This document shows, piece after piece, positions 21,097 to 33,200 of a stretch of 64,000 nt of DNA (its first letter is position 1; the number at the start of each line of letters is the position of its first letter). The notes beneath the pieces were generated by a model. That model searched no databases and had not been told where the DNA came from. It saw only the letters and a list, made by a program, of their open reading frames with translations. Location: the NCBI GenBank assembly GCA_019155185.1, contig CM032815.1, forward strand, positions 7,139,001 through 7,203,000. The letters are read 5' to 3'. The position numbers and the translations under genes were made by a program. This DNA comes from Beaufortia kweichowensis (taxonomy: Eukaryota > Chordata > Actinopteri > Cypriniformes > Gastromyzontidae).

Positions 21097-22563
21097 TCAT
21101 TTTCTTTCTTATTTTCAATTATAAAGACTCTCTGTGTCATCATACCTAAACAAAACTCCAACAACAGCAGTGTTGTTTATATCTGATCTCATAAGTCCTG
21201 ACACAGTTACACAGAGATATATTATTTCAACATACATAAAGAATAGTTTTTATAAGGTTGTGGATGTTACAGATGGTTATAAAATATTAAAAAGATTATC
21301 TATTATGTATAAGATTATCTAAAGATTATCCCAGTCAACGATGTGTGACCAAATACCAACTACACCCTTTCTGATACATATTTAGATCGGTTTAGATCTA
21401 AAAGCACAAAGTATTTAAAAAAAAATGCTGTATATTGATTTATTTTTTAAATATATGGAAATTAGAGAGGGTTAATTATCCGTTACAATCATTAGTCTAA
21501 ATGTTTAGCGTAGTTCACATATCACAATATTTGCACGAAAGCTTCGTCTGTGAGATCAGACAGTAGCTGTTCTCATGCAGCATCAGATCAACTTCAATTA
21601 AGTAAAAACACCCCAAAATCAAAAGAAATGAGAAAATAAAGCCTCTTTTTAAGCAATTAAGATATTTGCGGTGTGATGTGCCTTCACACCAGTGCAATTT
21701 CTTAACGATACAAAAGCTTTATTTTCTTTAAGGCTTTTGTTTTCATTTTGGGATGAAATGACAAGGTGGCAGGGACGTCATGAGAATAATCCATTGATTT
21801 TTATCAGTCAGATTTTCATAAATACGTTGAGCTGCTATACAATGAAGTACCTCACTCAGTGAAGCAACTTTACTGTAAAACAATCAGCAGAGATACTTTC
21901 ATTTGTATTGATCTTTTTGCCTTACGTTTCTCTGTTCAGGGACGCATGCGGTGACCGCTTGTGTCACAAAGCCATTTAGTGTGCGTGATGTGTGTGTATT
22001 GCAGAGTTTAACTAAAATGTTCCTATATACAGTATCTGATGTATGCCATATTGTGTGTGTGAGCGAGCGAGAGGTCTGTACAGATGTGCTTTGAATTACC
22101 AGCAGCCAAACGTGTATGGTTGTTCCATACTTTTAGCACTTGTTAGATTTAATGTGATTGTTGTAACCTGCTGAAACAGTAATTCTGACTGACGGTTTGA
22201 AGTGCCAGTGTTATCCAAATTAATTTCCCTCCTTATATGCCAATTTCATCTCTTTATGGGTTCTCTTTGTATGTATTGCTGTTTTAAGCTCTGTATCAAT
22301 AGCTTACATTAATGATTATGTACGTACGGTCACAATATTACAATATCTAAACATGTTTGCTGTGTGCATTGTAAAAAAACCTTCAAATGATAAATGTATT
22401 TGGCTCACAGCCACAGTGACACGAACTGCTAACAAGACACAAAAGATTTGTTGAAATTCTTCTGGAAACCTATATATTTTTATTGTATTCTGTGAAACAA
22501 AATAGTATACTGTCAGAACTGCGTGCTGCATATGATATAATCTGTATTATAATATTTAATAAA
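21097..22563 (+). other. sgsm1: sgsm1 3' UTR
   Basis: About 1.47 kb between the stop codon and an AATAAA at 22558-22563. No open frame of note. The interval is inferred to be UTR because the next gene's promoter (triap1) begins only after the signal; earlier poly(A) use is possible. Confidence 0.5.
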
Positions 22564-22974
22564 TGTGTGTGTTGACTGTATTTGAATCATTGTGAATTAC
22601 TTGCGGAAATTTTTGTTGTTTATGTAATAGTCAGATTATACAGATGCCCTTAATTTCTTTTCCTGCAATAGAAAATATTACAGACACTATAAAAATAAAT
22701 AATATTAAATATTATAATATTAAATGTCCTATTTAAAATAATATAATATATTTGTTTAATTTTTAAAATGTATTAAATGTTTGTACTTATAAAAATATTA
22801 TTCCATATTAAAAGCACTAAAAAAAATTGCAGATGTTAAAAGATTTTAACACATTTTACAACTTTCTTTTTTCAAACATTATACTGTTTTCAGGTATTGT
22901 TGAAGTGCTTTTAAAAAAAGGTTTATTTCCTACATTTTGTATATGGAATATGATTATTCATATGAAAGACTTTT

Positions 22975-23114
22975 AAGCGCTGGTGCGCTGACGTCATCGC
23001 CCCGCGACGCCTATTAGCACGTCATATCGGCAAAGTCAAGCGCGACCAGGGAATAAAGACATAATTATTCAGATAGAGTGATATAACATCAGGTATCTGA
23101 TCGGTGTTGTGAAG
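22975..23114 (+). promoter_or_regulatory. triap1: triap1 promoter with a perfect CRE
   Basis: A CpG-rich patch in AT-rich surroundings holds TGACGTCA at 22989-22996, followed by 'ccccgcgacgcc'. This places a CREB/ATF-type site about 120 nt before the start codon. In mammals TRIAP1 shares its promoter with GATC; no divergent gene is seen here. Confidence 0.55.
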
Positions 23115-23655
23115 ATGAACAGTGTGGGTGAGGGCTGCACTGATCTCAAACGCGAGTATGATCAGTGTTTTAATCGCTGGTTTGCTGAGAAGTTTCTGAA
23201 GGGAGACCGCAGTGGAGATCCGTGTACTGAACTATTCAAGAAATATCAGACATGTGTTCAGGTGACAAATCATTTCATCATATTCATAAATGTACCAGAT
23301 TCTTATATGTGTGCTTTGTACAATCATAATAAGATATACATTTTGTTTACATTTTTTATGTCTGTCAGTGGTGCCACAATTATTATTATTATAGATCAAT
23401 ATGGTAATAACGATGAGAACAACTGTAAGCTTTTATTGTTACTACGTTTTGTCATTCATAGATTTAATAGTATGAATAGTGGCATTTATAGTGGTAGTTC
23501 GGAGTTCAAATATTACAATAAAGAAGTGCTATTTGATCATTTAAAATATAATAATCCATTATGATGTTTACTTACAGAAAGCCATCAAAGAAAAGGACAT
23601 TCCTATAGAAGGTTTGGAGTTCATGGGACCCAGTAAAGAGAAAGCAGACAGCTGA
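23115..23655 (+). CDS. triap1: TP53-regulated inhibitor of apoptosis 1 (Mdm35 homologue)
   Basis: Role (family knowledge): small twin-CX9C protein of the mitochondrial intermembrane space. It partners PRELI-family proteins (with PRELID1 it shuttles phosphatidic acid for cardiolipin synthesis) and limits cytochrome c release. Seen here: exon 1 at 23115-23261 (49 codons) and exon 2 at 23578-23655 give 74 aa (human 76). Both CX9C motifs are intact: CTDLKREYDQC and CTELFKKYQTC. The PIEGLEFMG signature lies near the C-terminus. The ATG sits directly before NSVGEGC, as in orthologues. Intron 1 is 316 nt and begins gtgaca. An open frame continuing into the intron is read-through and not part of the product. 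Confidence 0.97.
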
Positions 23656-24572
23656 CATTATCTTGTACATCACCTGATATCATTTACTGATGGAGAGATG
23701 GATTGCTGATGTTTCTGTCATCAGGAGGCTCGACTGAATTTATCATGGCCACCTGTAATGAATGAAGATGGATCATGTGTATTGTTGAGACTAAAAACTC
23801 GTTTTAAATGAGGTGCTTTGCTTGTTAAATCATTGTATAAGGTCTGTTTGACTTTCTAGAGAAGACAGTAACACGTCACTGATACTGTTGGACATGCAGA
23901 GAAAATGCATTATGTGTGTATGTGTTGCAATTGAAAGATTTCATTTTTGGTTACCAGGAAACATGCATCTGTTTTCAATGTGCCTCAGAAGATGCATGTG
24001 TTTATGGAAAGCAATGTCAGTGTGGAGTAGTTCATTTATTTTGTTTTCAACATAAATGTTTTTAAATGCATACCAAAAATTAAAAATGCTATTTAATTTA
24101 AATCTCACTCTCTTGCATTTTCTGTTATTTAAAGCACCAGACATGTGCTATTGCAACAGATTTATAAATTTGGTGGATGTCAAATCAAGATCAAGTGTGC
24201 TATTAACTTTTGACCATTTTGCTTTAGTACTTTTTCTTGTGATAACAGAGTTTTCCTGTTTGTGTCAAATGCCAATCATTCGAATTAATAGGCTTTTAAC
24301 AAATACCTATAAGAAGACTAAGAATGCCTTGATATTTAAATGCAGTTCAACAAAAAATTACATTTACTAGAGTTTCCCAGGTCTCCATGAGCACAGGAAC
24401 TGCTTCATTTCTGGAAACTGCTGGTGTGTAAAAATGATATTGACAGTGTTTGTGTGAGTAACTTTGATTCAATGCTTTAATTGAAAAAAATAAAAACCTC
24501 ATACAGTCATCACATGATACAAAAAAAACACGAGGGGAAGTTACAGAAAGAAACATTTTAAAATGTCAGCCT

Positions 24573-24578
24573 TTTATT
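24573..24578 (-). terminator. srsf9: srsf9 poly(A) signal (AATAAA)
   Basis: TTTATT on the plus strand, about 310 nt past the srsf9 stop codon. It implies that srsf9 and triap1 converge with their 3' ends within about 0.6 kb. Confidence 0.5.
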
Positions 24579-24885
24579 GAAATGATCAAAATAAAACTAT
24601 GTCTATGAAATCGAGCAGATTAATGAATCACAAAGATCACTTCTGTAGTCTGGCGCCTAATATTTATAATCAGAAATCATAAAACTGTGTTTGAAAACTG
24701 AATTACAGACTATACACCTATGTGAGAGAACTTCTCACTTGACCTGTTGTTTGAACAAATGCAAGCGATGTTCTTAAACTCAGAGATTTGTTAATGAGGT
24801 GAATAAGGCCATATTTTATAATAATGGAATGTAAATTACAGAACTCTCAAACAGAAAGTTGTTGGAGCTGGAGTGTTTCTGCGTT

Positions 24886-26135
24886 TCACCGATAGTGACG
24901 TGGAGGTGGGCTGTGATGCTGGAGAGGGTGTCGTCGGGAGGGGGGGCTATGACGGACCATGTGTCGTGGGGGGGAGCGGTAGCGCGGAGGGGGTGACCCT
25001 CTGCTCTGGTAGGGGGGTGTGTAACGACCACGAGACCTCGACCGGGAACGCGAGCGACCCCAGCTCGTACTCCTGTCCTCCATCACTCTGATGTATGAAG
25101 TCTCTCCCTGCAAAACAAACATTCTCTTCAGTTTCTTCAAAGTGGATAAACTCTAATGACCGATTCTCTACTCTCACAATATATGAATGAAGTCCTCACC
25201 TGGTGCGATCTGAATTCCGTGCCGTCCAGGCGACGTAGCGCGTACTCCATGTCTTCACGCCTGAGGAATTCAACCACACCCTCTCCATCCCGCTGCACGT
25301 CAGCGAAACACACGTCTCCCGCCTCTCTCATGTGATCTTTCAGGTCCTGCCAGCTGCCTGAGGGAGGCAGACCTGCAAAAGTTGCCACAGGGCACATCAG
25401 AGACATTCATTTTGTCTTTAAACGACTTTGAGCTTTTAAATGAGCTTTGAGAAGTATACAAGTACTGTGAAGTAAAATAAGACATTTAACAAGATAAGGA
25501 CTTGATTTAATTTAAGTGTTTTAAGATTCAGATAGCTTTTTGGCAAATACACACAAATAAACCTGTTATGTCGAGACACCTGTGCTTGATATATATGTGC
25601 TTGACTAGGCTTAGATGACAAAAGAAAAGTTGTTTTTAGAGCAGGAGCGTGTTTTTACATGCCAATGAAAAATGGCGTGAGCTAAAGAATCGTTCACAAT
25701 AAGACCAGAAACTTGAACCTACCCGTCACAATAACCTGAAACTCGGATCTACGGACGACAGGCATAAACCTCCTCCGTGCTCCTCCTGCAGGTCCACTAA
25801 ATTTGGATCCAGAGGATCGTGGGTATTCCACACGCAGCTTACTGTTTCCGAATTCATATCCATTCCTTCCAAAGACGGCGTCCTCCGCATCCCTACAGGA
25901 AGAGAGGAAAGTGCTCCTAATTTTCTTTCTACACTTGAAAAGCCTCGTCCAAGTTCTCAGGGGGCTGTGCGACTCACCGTGGATCCTCAAAACGGATAAA
26001 GGCAAACGGGATCGTCCCTCGGTTGTTCTTCAGCTCAATATCCCGTATTTTTCCGTATTTGTAGAAGAGATCTTCGATATCCCTCTCCTGCACGTCCATG
26101 GGAAGGTTTCCCACGTAGATCCGCCCGTCTGACAT
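24886..26135 (-). CDS. srsf9: Serine/arginine-rich splicing factor 9 (SRp30c)
   Basis: Role (family knowledge): nuclear SR protein that binds exonic enhancers and regulates constitutive and alternative splicing. Seen here: four coding exons 26135-25978, 25892-25723, 25372-25200 and 25107-24886 (723 nt, 240 aa; human 221). RRM1 starts at residue 4, with RNP2 IYVGNL and an RNP1-like IPFAFIRF. The second, pseudo-RRM has the invariant SWQDLKD heptapeptide. The tail begins GETSYIRVMEDRSTSWG, followed by a short RS stretch and a Pro/His/Tyr-rich end. The short RS region and the SYIRV...RSTS context favour srsf9 over srsf1. The extra length versus human is in the C-terminal PP/RH-rich tail. It lies next to triap1, as in human 12q24.31 (recalled). 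Confidence 0.94.
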
Positions 26136-26686
26136 GGCTTAAACCCTGCTAACACAAACCGAACGGAGCTGCAGCCTTCGTAGAAATAAAGCGTTTCCAC
26201 GACAGGGCGATCAGCACATCCAAACTTTAGTCCGTCCTTCTAAAATCCCCTATTTAAAACTCTAAATTCTGGTGGTGGCAGTACATGTTGAGTTCAAGTA
26301 ACCCAGCATAGGACCCCCTCCAGGATCAAAGTCTGAAAACTTAGAAACACAGCAGAATCAATACAAGACCCCTGTTGTTTTACAGTACAGAATGAACATG
26401 CATCAGGGTCAGCAAAGGAAAGGATGTGTGCGTTTGTATACAATTTGATACTTTAAATCGACCCCATTTGAATAACGTCTACAAACCAGATATTCTGGTA
26501 GATGTGTCATTTAAATGAGAATTTACATCAGAATATGTTCAGAAAGGTTTAGTCTTGCTGTATTTACTTTGAAACTGAATTAAACCACTAATGTGACTTT
26601 TATATTATCTTGCAATACATCATTTACTTACATACTATACATAACCTAGCTGTGTAGAGCAAATATTATTCTCACAGAGACAGTAG

Positions 26687-27165
26687 CAGTACCAATCAAA
26701 AGTTTGAAAACATTTACTCGTTGTTTAGATCTTTTTCACATTTTAGAATAGCAGTAAACTCATCATAAAATCAGTGTAAATGATAAAACTGTGGGAATTA
26801 TGTTGTGACTAAAAGCATCTAAAACACTATGTTATATTTGATCATCTTTAAAAGTAGTCACACTTTGTGTAGAATTTGTAAAATCATATTCTTGGCATTT
26901 TATCATCCAGTTTCTTAAGGTCTCAACCTGACAAGCTTTTTAAACAACACTGAAGAAATTTCTTTCTTGACTGATTATTTGTTAATTATAAGTAATCCAA
27001 TAAAAAAATATATTACAATTTTAGTTTTTTAAAGAAAGAAATTAATATGTTGGCACAATTATGTTTCTGTCTACAAAAGTCACTTCAAACATTGAAATAT
27101 AAACCTTCAGATTAAAAAGATCATAAGAAACATTTTAATTGTGTCTAAACTTTTGACTGGTACTG
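26687..27165. mobile_element. MITE, Tc1/mariner-like non-autonomous element
   Basis: Terminal inverted repeats: left 'cagtaccaatcaaaagttt' at 26687, right 'aaacttttgactggtactg' ending at 27165. They differ at one position, and the right end is followed by TA. About 480 bp with no transposase frame. The 'cagtaccagtcaaaagttt' terminus is common in fish repeats (family recalled, not searched). Confidence 0.7.
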
Positions 27166-28424
27166 TATGCAAATTTAATATAAGTATTTGTTAATTTTGT
27201 TCTTTTTGTGTCTTTGTGTTGTTCAAAAACAGTACAGAAATAGCTTTTAGGAATGAATTAAATAAATGCAAATCACTTCACTAGCTATGACAGCAGGTAA
27301 GACTGCTAACAATATCTCTCATCTCCATTAATCCACCACAAAATTCAAAACCATCCGCAACATTCATTTATTTTCAATAATATACATGACATTCAACTAA
27401 ACAGGTGTAAAATCATAATATTTGTGCATTAAATCCACCTTTAGACATGATCACATTAGCATACTAGCTGCTAGCTTCTTTGTTGAGACATTTGCTCAAA
27501 GCAAAATGTCAAAAGCGAGAAAGTAAAAAGGACAAACAGTTTCCATATGCAGGACTAGGTTTCAAAATATAAACAAAAACAAGACACAGAAATAGTTTCA
27601 TTTACCTCTATAATCTGCCGTTGGTGATCAAATTCAGAGATAAACAAGCGCGCCCGCTCCCCCGCCCCGGATCAGGAAGTGACATAGCCTTCCGCCCCCA
27701 TCAGGCCGAAAAAAGAAACTGCAACAAAACCTGAAATGTTTTACATCATAATCATAAGCAATTTTATTCGATTAAATCACTTTAATCGTAATATGATACA
27801 TTTAATATATATGTTAATATACTCATATTTAGAACCATTGACTCAATTGAAAAATGTTGATGTCTCATGATCTTAAAAATCTTCAAAAATCTGAAGGTGT
27901 ATATTTTGTTATTTCATGGTTTACTACTTTTCTAAAAATGTGGAAGAAAATCTAAATAAACTGTGTTGGTTTGATATGTAAGGTGACTCATTTTAATAGG
28001 GTGTATTTTATAATAGGAATCCATTTTTATTGATTTATTTATATAATGTGTATCATAAATCATGTAATAATTTGTATGAAGTTTGCCTTCACATGTTTGG
28101 CTGTGATCCTTGGCTGTGTCTTAAAAATAACTGTAATAAACAATCTGTATGGGTCTGTAATGAACGTTTAACATTCATTTCTGTTGCACAAAAGGTTCTT
28201 TGTTTTAAAAAAACTTCTTCAGACTTCTAATGTAAGAAATAAATATTTCTTTGAAGAACCTTTAAGTAAAATAATTTTGGGGAAGAATCTGTTATACAAT
28301 CTTTTTTGAGAGTGCAATTGCTCTTGATTTCTTTAGCTGTAAGGGCCAATGCAGTAAACTGAAGTAATATAGCATTAGGTCCTATATTTCTAAATAAGGC
28401 TATATAAATAACAAACCTGACAAT

Positions 28425-28580
28425 GGTGGCAAAGTGGTTAAAGATCATGACTGATAAATGAAACACTGCTGGTTCAAACCTGATAGAAAAGGAATCATGA
28501 TCATATTTGTACATATATTTGTAGCTATATATGTAAGGTTACTCTGGGTCACTTTTGATAAAAGCATCTGGTAAATGATT
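28425..28580 (+). mobile_element. Decayed tRNA-SINE
   Basis: Begins 'ggtggcaaagtggttaaagatcatgac' (tRNA-like A-box region), then the B-box-like 'ctggttcaaacctg', and ends 'ttttgataaaagcatctggtaaatgattc'. The order matches a complete but diverged SINE of about 150 bp. Confidence 0.6.
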
Positions 28581-28959
28581 CTTCACATCACCCTTATGAA
28601 TTGTGTCTATTAAAAGAATAAATAGTGTTTATTTAGAGGGCTCAACACTCAAGTCGTGTTATGTATTATACACTGTATGCAGACATGTAGACATCATAGG
28701 AGTATTTGAAGCATAACGTGACATGACTTGGGTGTGTGTAACAGGTGCATCTATTGATGGCCCACATCAGAGAATTCATAACCGTAAGTTGGCAGTGTTG
28801 TTACTTGTTACCTGAATCTAAAAAAACAGAAATCAAATTCCAGTGTAATACATGTAAAAACACTGCAAATACAATATGCAGTATTAGTTTAACACTGTGT
28901 ATTGTTAGCAGTTATAAAATCAGATCTTGCACTACCAAAATTCCAATATCACTAGTGAA

Positions 28960-29246
28960 CAGGAATCTTTTGATTGGACAATAGAACGATAGTCCCGCCC
29001 TATTTGGGCTAAAATTAGCCACTTAGAAAAACAGAAACAAGTGTCATTTTCTCTTGAACAGGTTCCCTAAACGGTAGATGTTTAAGTGTGTTTGAAGGAG
29101 AGGATCATATTTAATAAATTACAGAATGCATTGTACTAACCACTGTCATATTTCTCTTTGGTCATGATAATACATCGCTTGGTTTATTTTGGGAATTAAT
29201 GCGTTTATTTAATCCTGATTTATCAAGGACTAAGCAGTCTCAACAG
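28960..29246 (+). promoter_or_regulatory. gal3st1: Putative gal3st1 promoter and leader exon
   Basis: 'gattggacaat' (inverted CCAAT) and 'cccgccc' (Sp1-like) lie at 28975-29000. A plus-strand donor CAACAG|gtaggc at 29246/29247 could splice to an acceptor 'attttaag' at 30168, 26 nt before the gal3st1 ATG. The model rests on splice and promoter motifs only. Confidence 0.4.
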
Positions 29247-30194
29247 GTAGGCGGCAATAATGCATCTATGAACTGTGTAGTCAGTAAAGCTGTATTGAAC
29301 AGATTTAATAAAAATATACAATTTTGTCAATTGAATGTCAGTTACAGCTTATTAATGTTAAAATGCATTTTTAGATTTAAATGATTTTTTATATATAAAA
29401 ATGCACAAGGGAAGATATTTTTTGTGATATATTTTTATTATCTGCATGTCTGATATGCAGACAGTGCAGTTTTCTAAAAGGACTCGCATACATCCATACA
29501 TTAAAATAAGTTTCTGCCTTTGAATGTTTTAGAGATCTTTTGCAATTAATTAACTTTTTAGAACAAGACACTAGTGTTTTATTTTTGAACTGACTTAAAA
29601 AGGCTTGTTTTAGTTGGTTAAATGTTCTGTTTATGAGGTAGTCTTGTGAAATATTTAGACAAAGTTGTTGGAACTTTAAAACAAAAGTTGTATTTATAAA
29701 CACCGGTGTGCATTTGTTTGGTGTGTAAACAGAGTTAGAAACTGTTTCTGTACAAATACTGTTACAAACTCTTTGGTAAAAGCTCCTTGATGAAATCCAC
29801 ACTAGAAACACAGGTTACACCTTCTTAGGCATATGAATATTGTTTCCATAATCAAAACTGTTTCATTGATGTAGTCATTTATTATTTTTTTGTTATTTAT
29901 GCATAATATAATCTCATCCTGTTTACATAAACTGTACATGCCGTTCCATTCAGTCCATTAACCAATAAGGTATTCACATAGAGACATATAACTTGGTAAT
30001 TCATTTACCAATGTTCAAATATGTACCAGTATCATATCATTACTTCTCTTCCCGTTTTAATGACTATTTATAACTATAATTTTATAAATGCGAGTCCAGT
30101 ACAGTACATATTATTTTAACAAACATTGTATCTTGATTTTCATTCACATTTGAATTATTTATTTTAAGGATCCAAGAGTTTGAAAAAGCAGATC

Positions 30195-31956
30195 ATGGGG
30201 AAGAGAACAAACCAACGACTGGTCCACAAGTTGATTTTGGGAGCTCTTGTGATTTGCATTATGGGTTTATACTGTCTTAATGCTCAAACATATTTTTCCA
30301 CAAGCAGGTATGTACTGTATTAATGCTTACATTTTAAATACAACCCACAAAATATATGCATGAAATATACTCAGAGTGCTCCTGAATTTAAACTGAATAT
30401 AAACTACAAAATGCGGAATTGTAAAACAAATTAGAATTTTATAAAGTACATTAAAAAAGGGAATTTAATTACTGAAATAACTGTGAATGTTGTTTTAAAA
30501 ATCAATTTTTTAGTAATCAATATTTTATAATTTTTTACATTTTACACATTACCAACATTGGATTATATTAATAATTACTGTTGGAAATGTACAGACATCT
30601 GTATTAAATTTTAACTGAATAAATGAACCTTTTTTATGGACCTGCACTCCAATTCAAATTGCATTAATAAAAGCATGCTTAAGATTAAAGAGCCATTGAC
30701 AAGATATGCTTTAGAGAAAAAAATAAATATATTATAGAAATATATAATAAATATATAAATATAAAACACATCTTATCATCATAGCCTTTGTGCTTATAAC
30801 TTTTTTTTACGTCTCTAGTGTTTCTTTGGCCTCGTGTGCTCAAGACACACCTCACGTCAGTGTCAGAAATAATTTTGCCGCAGAGAAAGTGACCTGTAAG
30901 CCAAAAGTCAACCTGATGTTCATGAAAACCCATAAGACCGCCAGCAGCACTCTGCTGAACATTCTTCTCCGTTTTGGAGAAAAAAATCGATTAAAGTTTG
31001 CACTCCCAGACGGTCGTAATGACTTTTTCTACCCGTCTAGTTTCTTTCGAAGTCAAGTTAAAGACTACCAACCAGGCCTTTGCTATAACATTTTGTGCAA
31101 CCACATGCGTTTCAATGCACCGGAGGTAGAGAAGTTGCTCCCGGGGGACACCTTCTTCTTCACTATCCTAAGAGACCCTGCGGAGCTATTCGAATCCTCG
31201 TTTAACTACTACAAAGGCTACGTGCCGCAAACGTGGAGGATACCTGGAAAAAACAAGTTTAGTGAGTTTCTAACAAAGCCAAAGCGCTACTTCAGTCCAG
31301 AGGGAATCAACAGCTTCTATCTGAGGAATCTGCAGTTTTTTGACCTTGGGTTCGAGAACAATTTGGAGGTTGATGATCCACGAGTGAATCAAAGCATAGA
31401 GTACATCTCAAAGCGTTTTCAGCTAGTTTTGATTTCAGATCACTTTGAAGAGTCTCTTATGCTGCTGAAAGATGCCCTTTGCTGGCAGATGGATGACTTG
31501 CTGTTTTTTAAACTTAATGCTCGAAGAGCCATGTCTGTATCTTCTATGAGCCCTGAGCTCAAGTCCAAAGCTCGAGAATGGAACGGCGCAGACTGGAAGC
31601 TCTATCAACATTTCAATGCCACTTTCTGGGCCCGGGTGGAGGCTTACGGACGGAGGCGGATGGAGGAGGATGTGAGAGAGTTACACAGGAGAAACGCTGA
31701 AATGACGGCCATATGCATTGACGGGCAGGAAGCTGTAGTCGCAAAGGACATCACAGATGGACATATGAAGCCCTGGCAACCTATTGGAGAAGCTACTATA
31801 CTAGGGTACAACCTGCGGGCGGATATAGACCAGAAGTACAGTGAGCTCTGCCGGAAAATGCTGACCCCCGAGATCCAGTATTTAACAGATTTAGGGGTCA
31901 ATCTGTGGATCACTAGATTATGGGGCTGGTTCAAAGACAATATTTTATCACTGTAA
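30195..31956 (+). CDS. gal3st1: Galactose-3-O-sulfotransferase 1 (cerebroside sulfotransferase)
   Basis: Role (family knowledge): Golgi type II membrane enzyme that transfers sulfate from PAPS to O-3 of galactose in galactosylceramide. It makes sulfatide for myelin and kidney. Seen here: exon 1 at 30195-30307 and exon 2 at 30819-31956, 1251 nt, 416 aa (human 423). A single hydrophobic anchor spans about residues 12-31, after a short basic tail. The 5'-phosphosulfate-binding loop MKTHKTASST lies at about 73-82 and the 3'-phosphate-binding motif TILRDPAELFESS at about 153-165. Candidate N-glycosylation sites are NQS and NAT. The C-terminal block LTPEIQYLTDLGVNLWITRLW matches GAL3ST1 better than GAL3ST2-4. 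Nearly all of the catalytic domain is in one exon, as is usual for this family. Confidence 0.93.
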
Positions 31957-32554
31957 AAGATTGACATGTATATGGCTCAATTTATAATAGACTATTTGAT
32001 ATTTATCAATGTTTTGCTATGCACTGCTTAAAATCTTTATAAAGCTATAAAGCTTTTTTAACTTATTTTAACATTACAAATAAGCCAGTATCAGACAGGG
32101 AGAGTGTTTGTGAAACATCCTTAAAAACATTCAATGACTGTAATGAATAATGCTTTTATAAACTTTGTTGCTGTGAACTTGTTTTTACTACACTGTTCAT
32201 GCAGAACTCAATGTTTAATGTTCATATCTAATGTGATTACTGCTCAGTGTTCATTTTACATTAATACATGTAAAATTGAGGTTGGCTTTTTAAGGTAGAA
32301 ATATGTGGGTCTGTTGTCTCAGGAAGTCTCAGAACAGATAAGTATTAGCTTTATATTTCAAAATTTCCTGCAATAATAAACTTTACACTGTAAAAATGTG
32401 TTGTGACAAAGTGATAAATACAAGTCATGGCAACATAGCCTATGTTTTACATTAATTTTGATTAGAATTACATTACATTAAAAAAATTATTCTGGGATTT
32501 TTACTGCACACATTGTATGCATCCTATTGTCTGACTTTCCTGGCTCAATGTTTT

Positions 32555-32560
32555 AATAAA
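32555..32560 (+). terminator. gal3st1: gal3st1 poly(A) signal (AATAAA)
   Basis: First canonical hexamer on the plus strand about 600 nt after the stop. A second AATAAA lies about 50 nt further on. It fixes the gal3st1 end about 500 nt before the next CpG-type promoter. Confidence 0.5.
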
Positions 32561-32839
32561 AACAAACTTATTTTGTAAACATTTTGTGCACCACAAATAA
32601 CTAACAATAAAAACATTAATGTGGGAGCACGGGTTTTCCCTTCTTTGTTTATTACAACGGGTTACAGGACAGAGATTCGATTAAAATTATACATTTATTT
32701 ATCCATTTAATTTTTATTAAGTAAAAAAATATACATACACGTGATTTTCCGTTCACTCTCCACTGTACTTACTGGTGTAAATCTTAATTATTTAATTCTT
32801 AATTACTAAATGACAACCGGAAAATTATCCCATGAGCTG

Positions 32840-33200
32840 CTCGTGTTTTTCACTCTGTGCTGATGCGTGACATACAGCCGCTAAAATAATCACGTGATAA
32901 CGTGACTTTTCTCTGCGCCAATCACAGCCGTGTGTGCTTACTGAATAAAACTGGCAATTTGGAATATAATTTTCTTTAATAATACAAAAACAACTAAAGG
33001 ATTGACTTTAGATTAAACTAAAGATCGGCTTTCCGGGCCACCAGGCGCCTCCTAAAGGAATAACTTTTAAAGTCTTCTCCAAACCACACGAGTCCTCTGA
33101 CGCCTCCATCTTCTGCGCAAGGGGGCGGGGTTACGTAAACCCCTCCCACCATCGGGCGATTCTCCACCCGTCAGACGCGCGCTGCAGTGCAGAGCCGGAA
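32840..33200 (+). promoter_or_regulatory. CpG-type promoter of the tug1-like transcript
   Basis: E-box motifs 'tcacgtgataacgtgac' near 32890 and a CCAAT ('gccaatcac') near 32920 precede a GC-rich block with 'gggggcgggg' (Sp1-like) at 33121. This is the strongest CpG-dense stretch in the window. The first splice donor follows at 33439/33440. Confidence 0.6.

Larger units (their letters stand above)
26140..28950. other. Intergenic srsf9-gal3st1, no coding gene
   Basis: Mostly AT-rich, with short meaningless open frames. It contains a MITE (26687-27165), a GC-rich patch at 27640-27700 ('cgcgcccgctcccccgcccc' followed by an ETS-like 'aggaagtgac'), and a SINE-like stretch near 28.5 kb. The GC patch has a minus-strand donor AG|gtaaat near 27607 and may be the srsf9 promoter and leader exon (inference). 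Confidence 0.5.
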
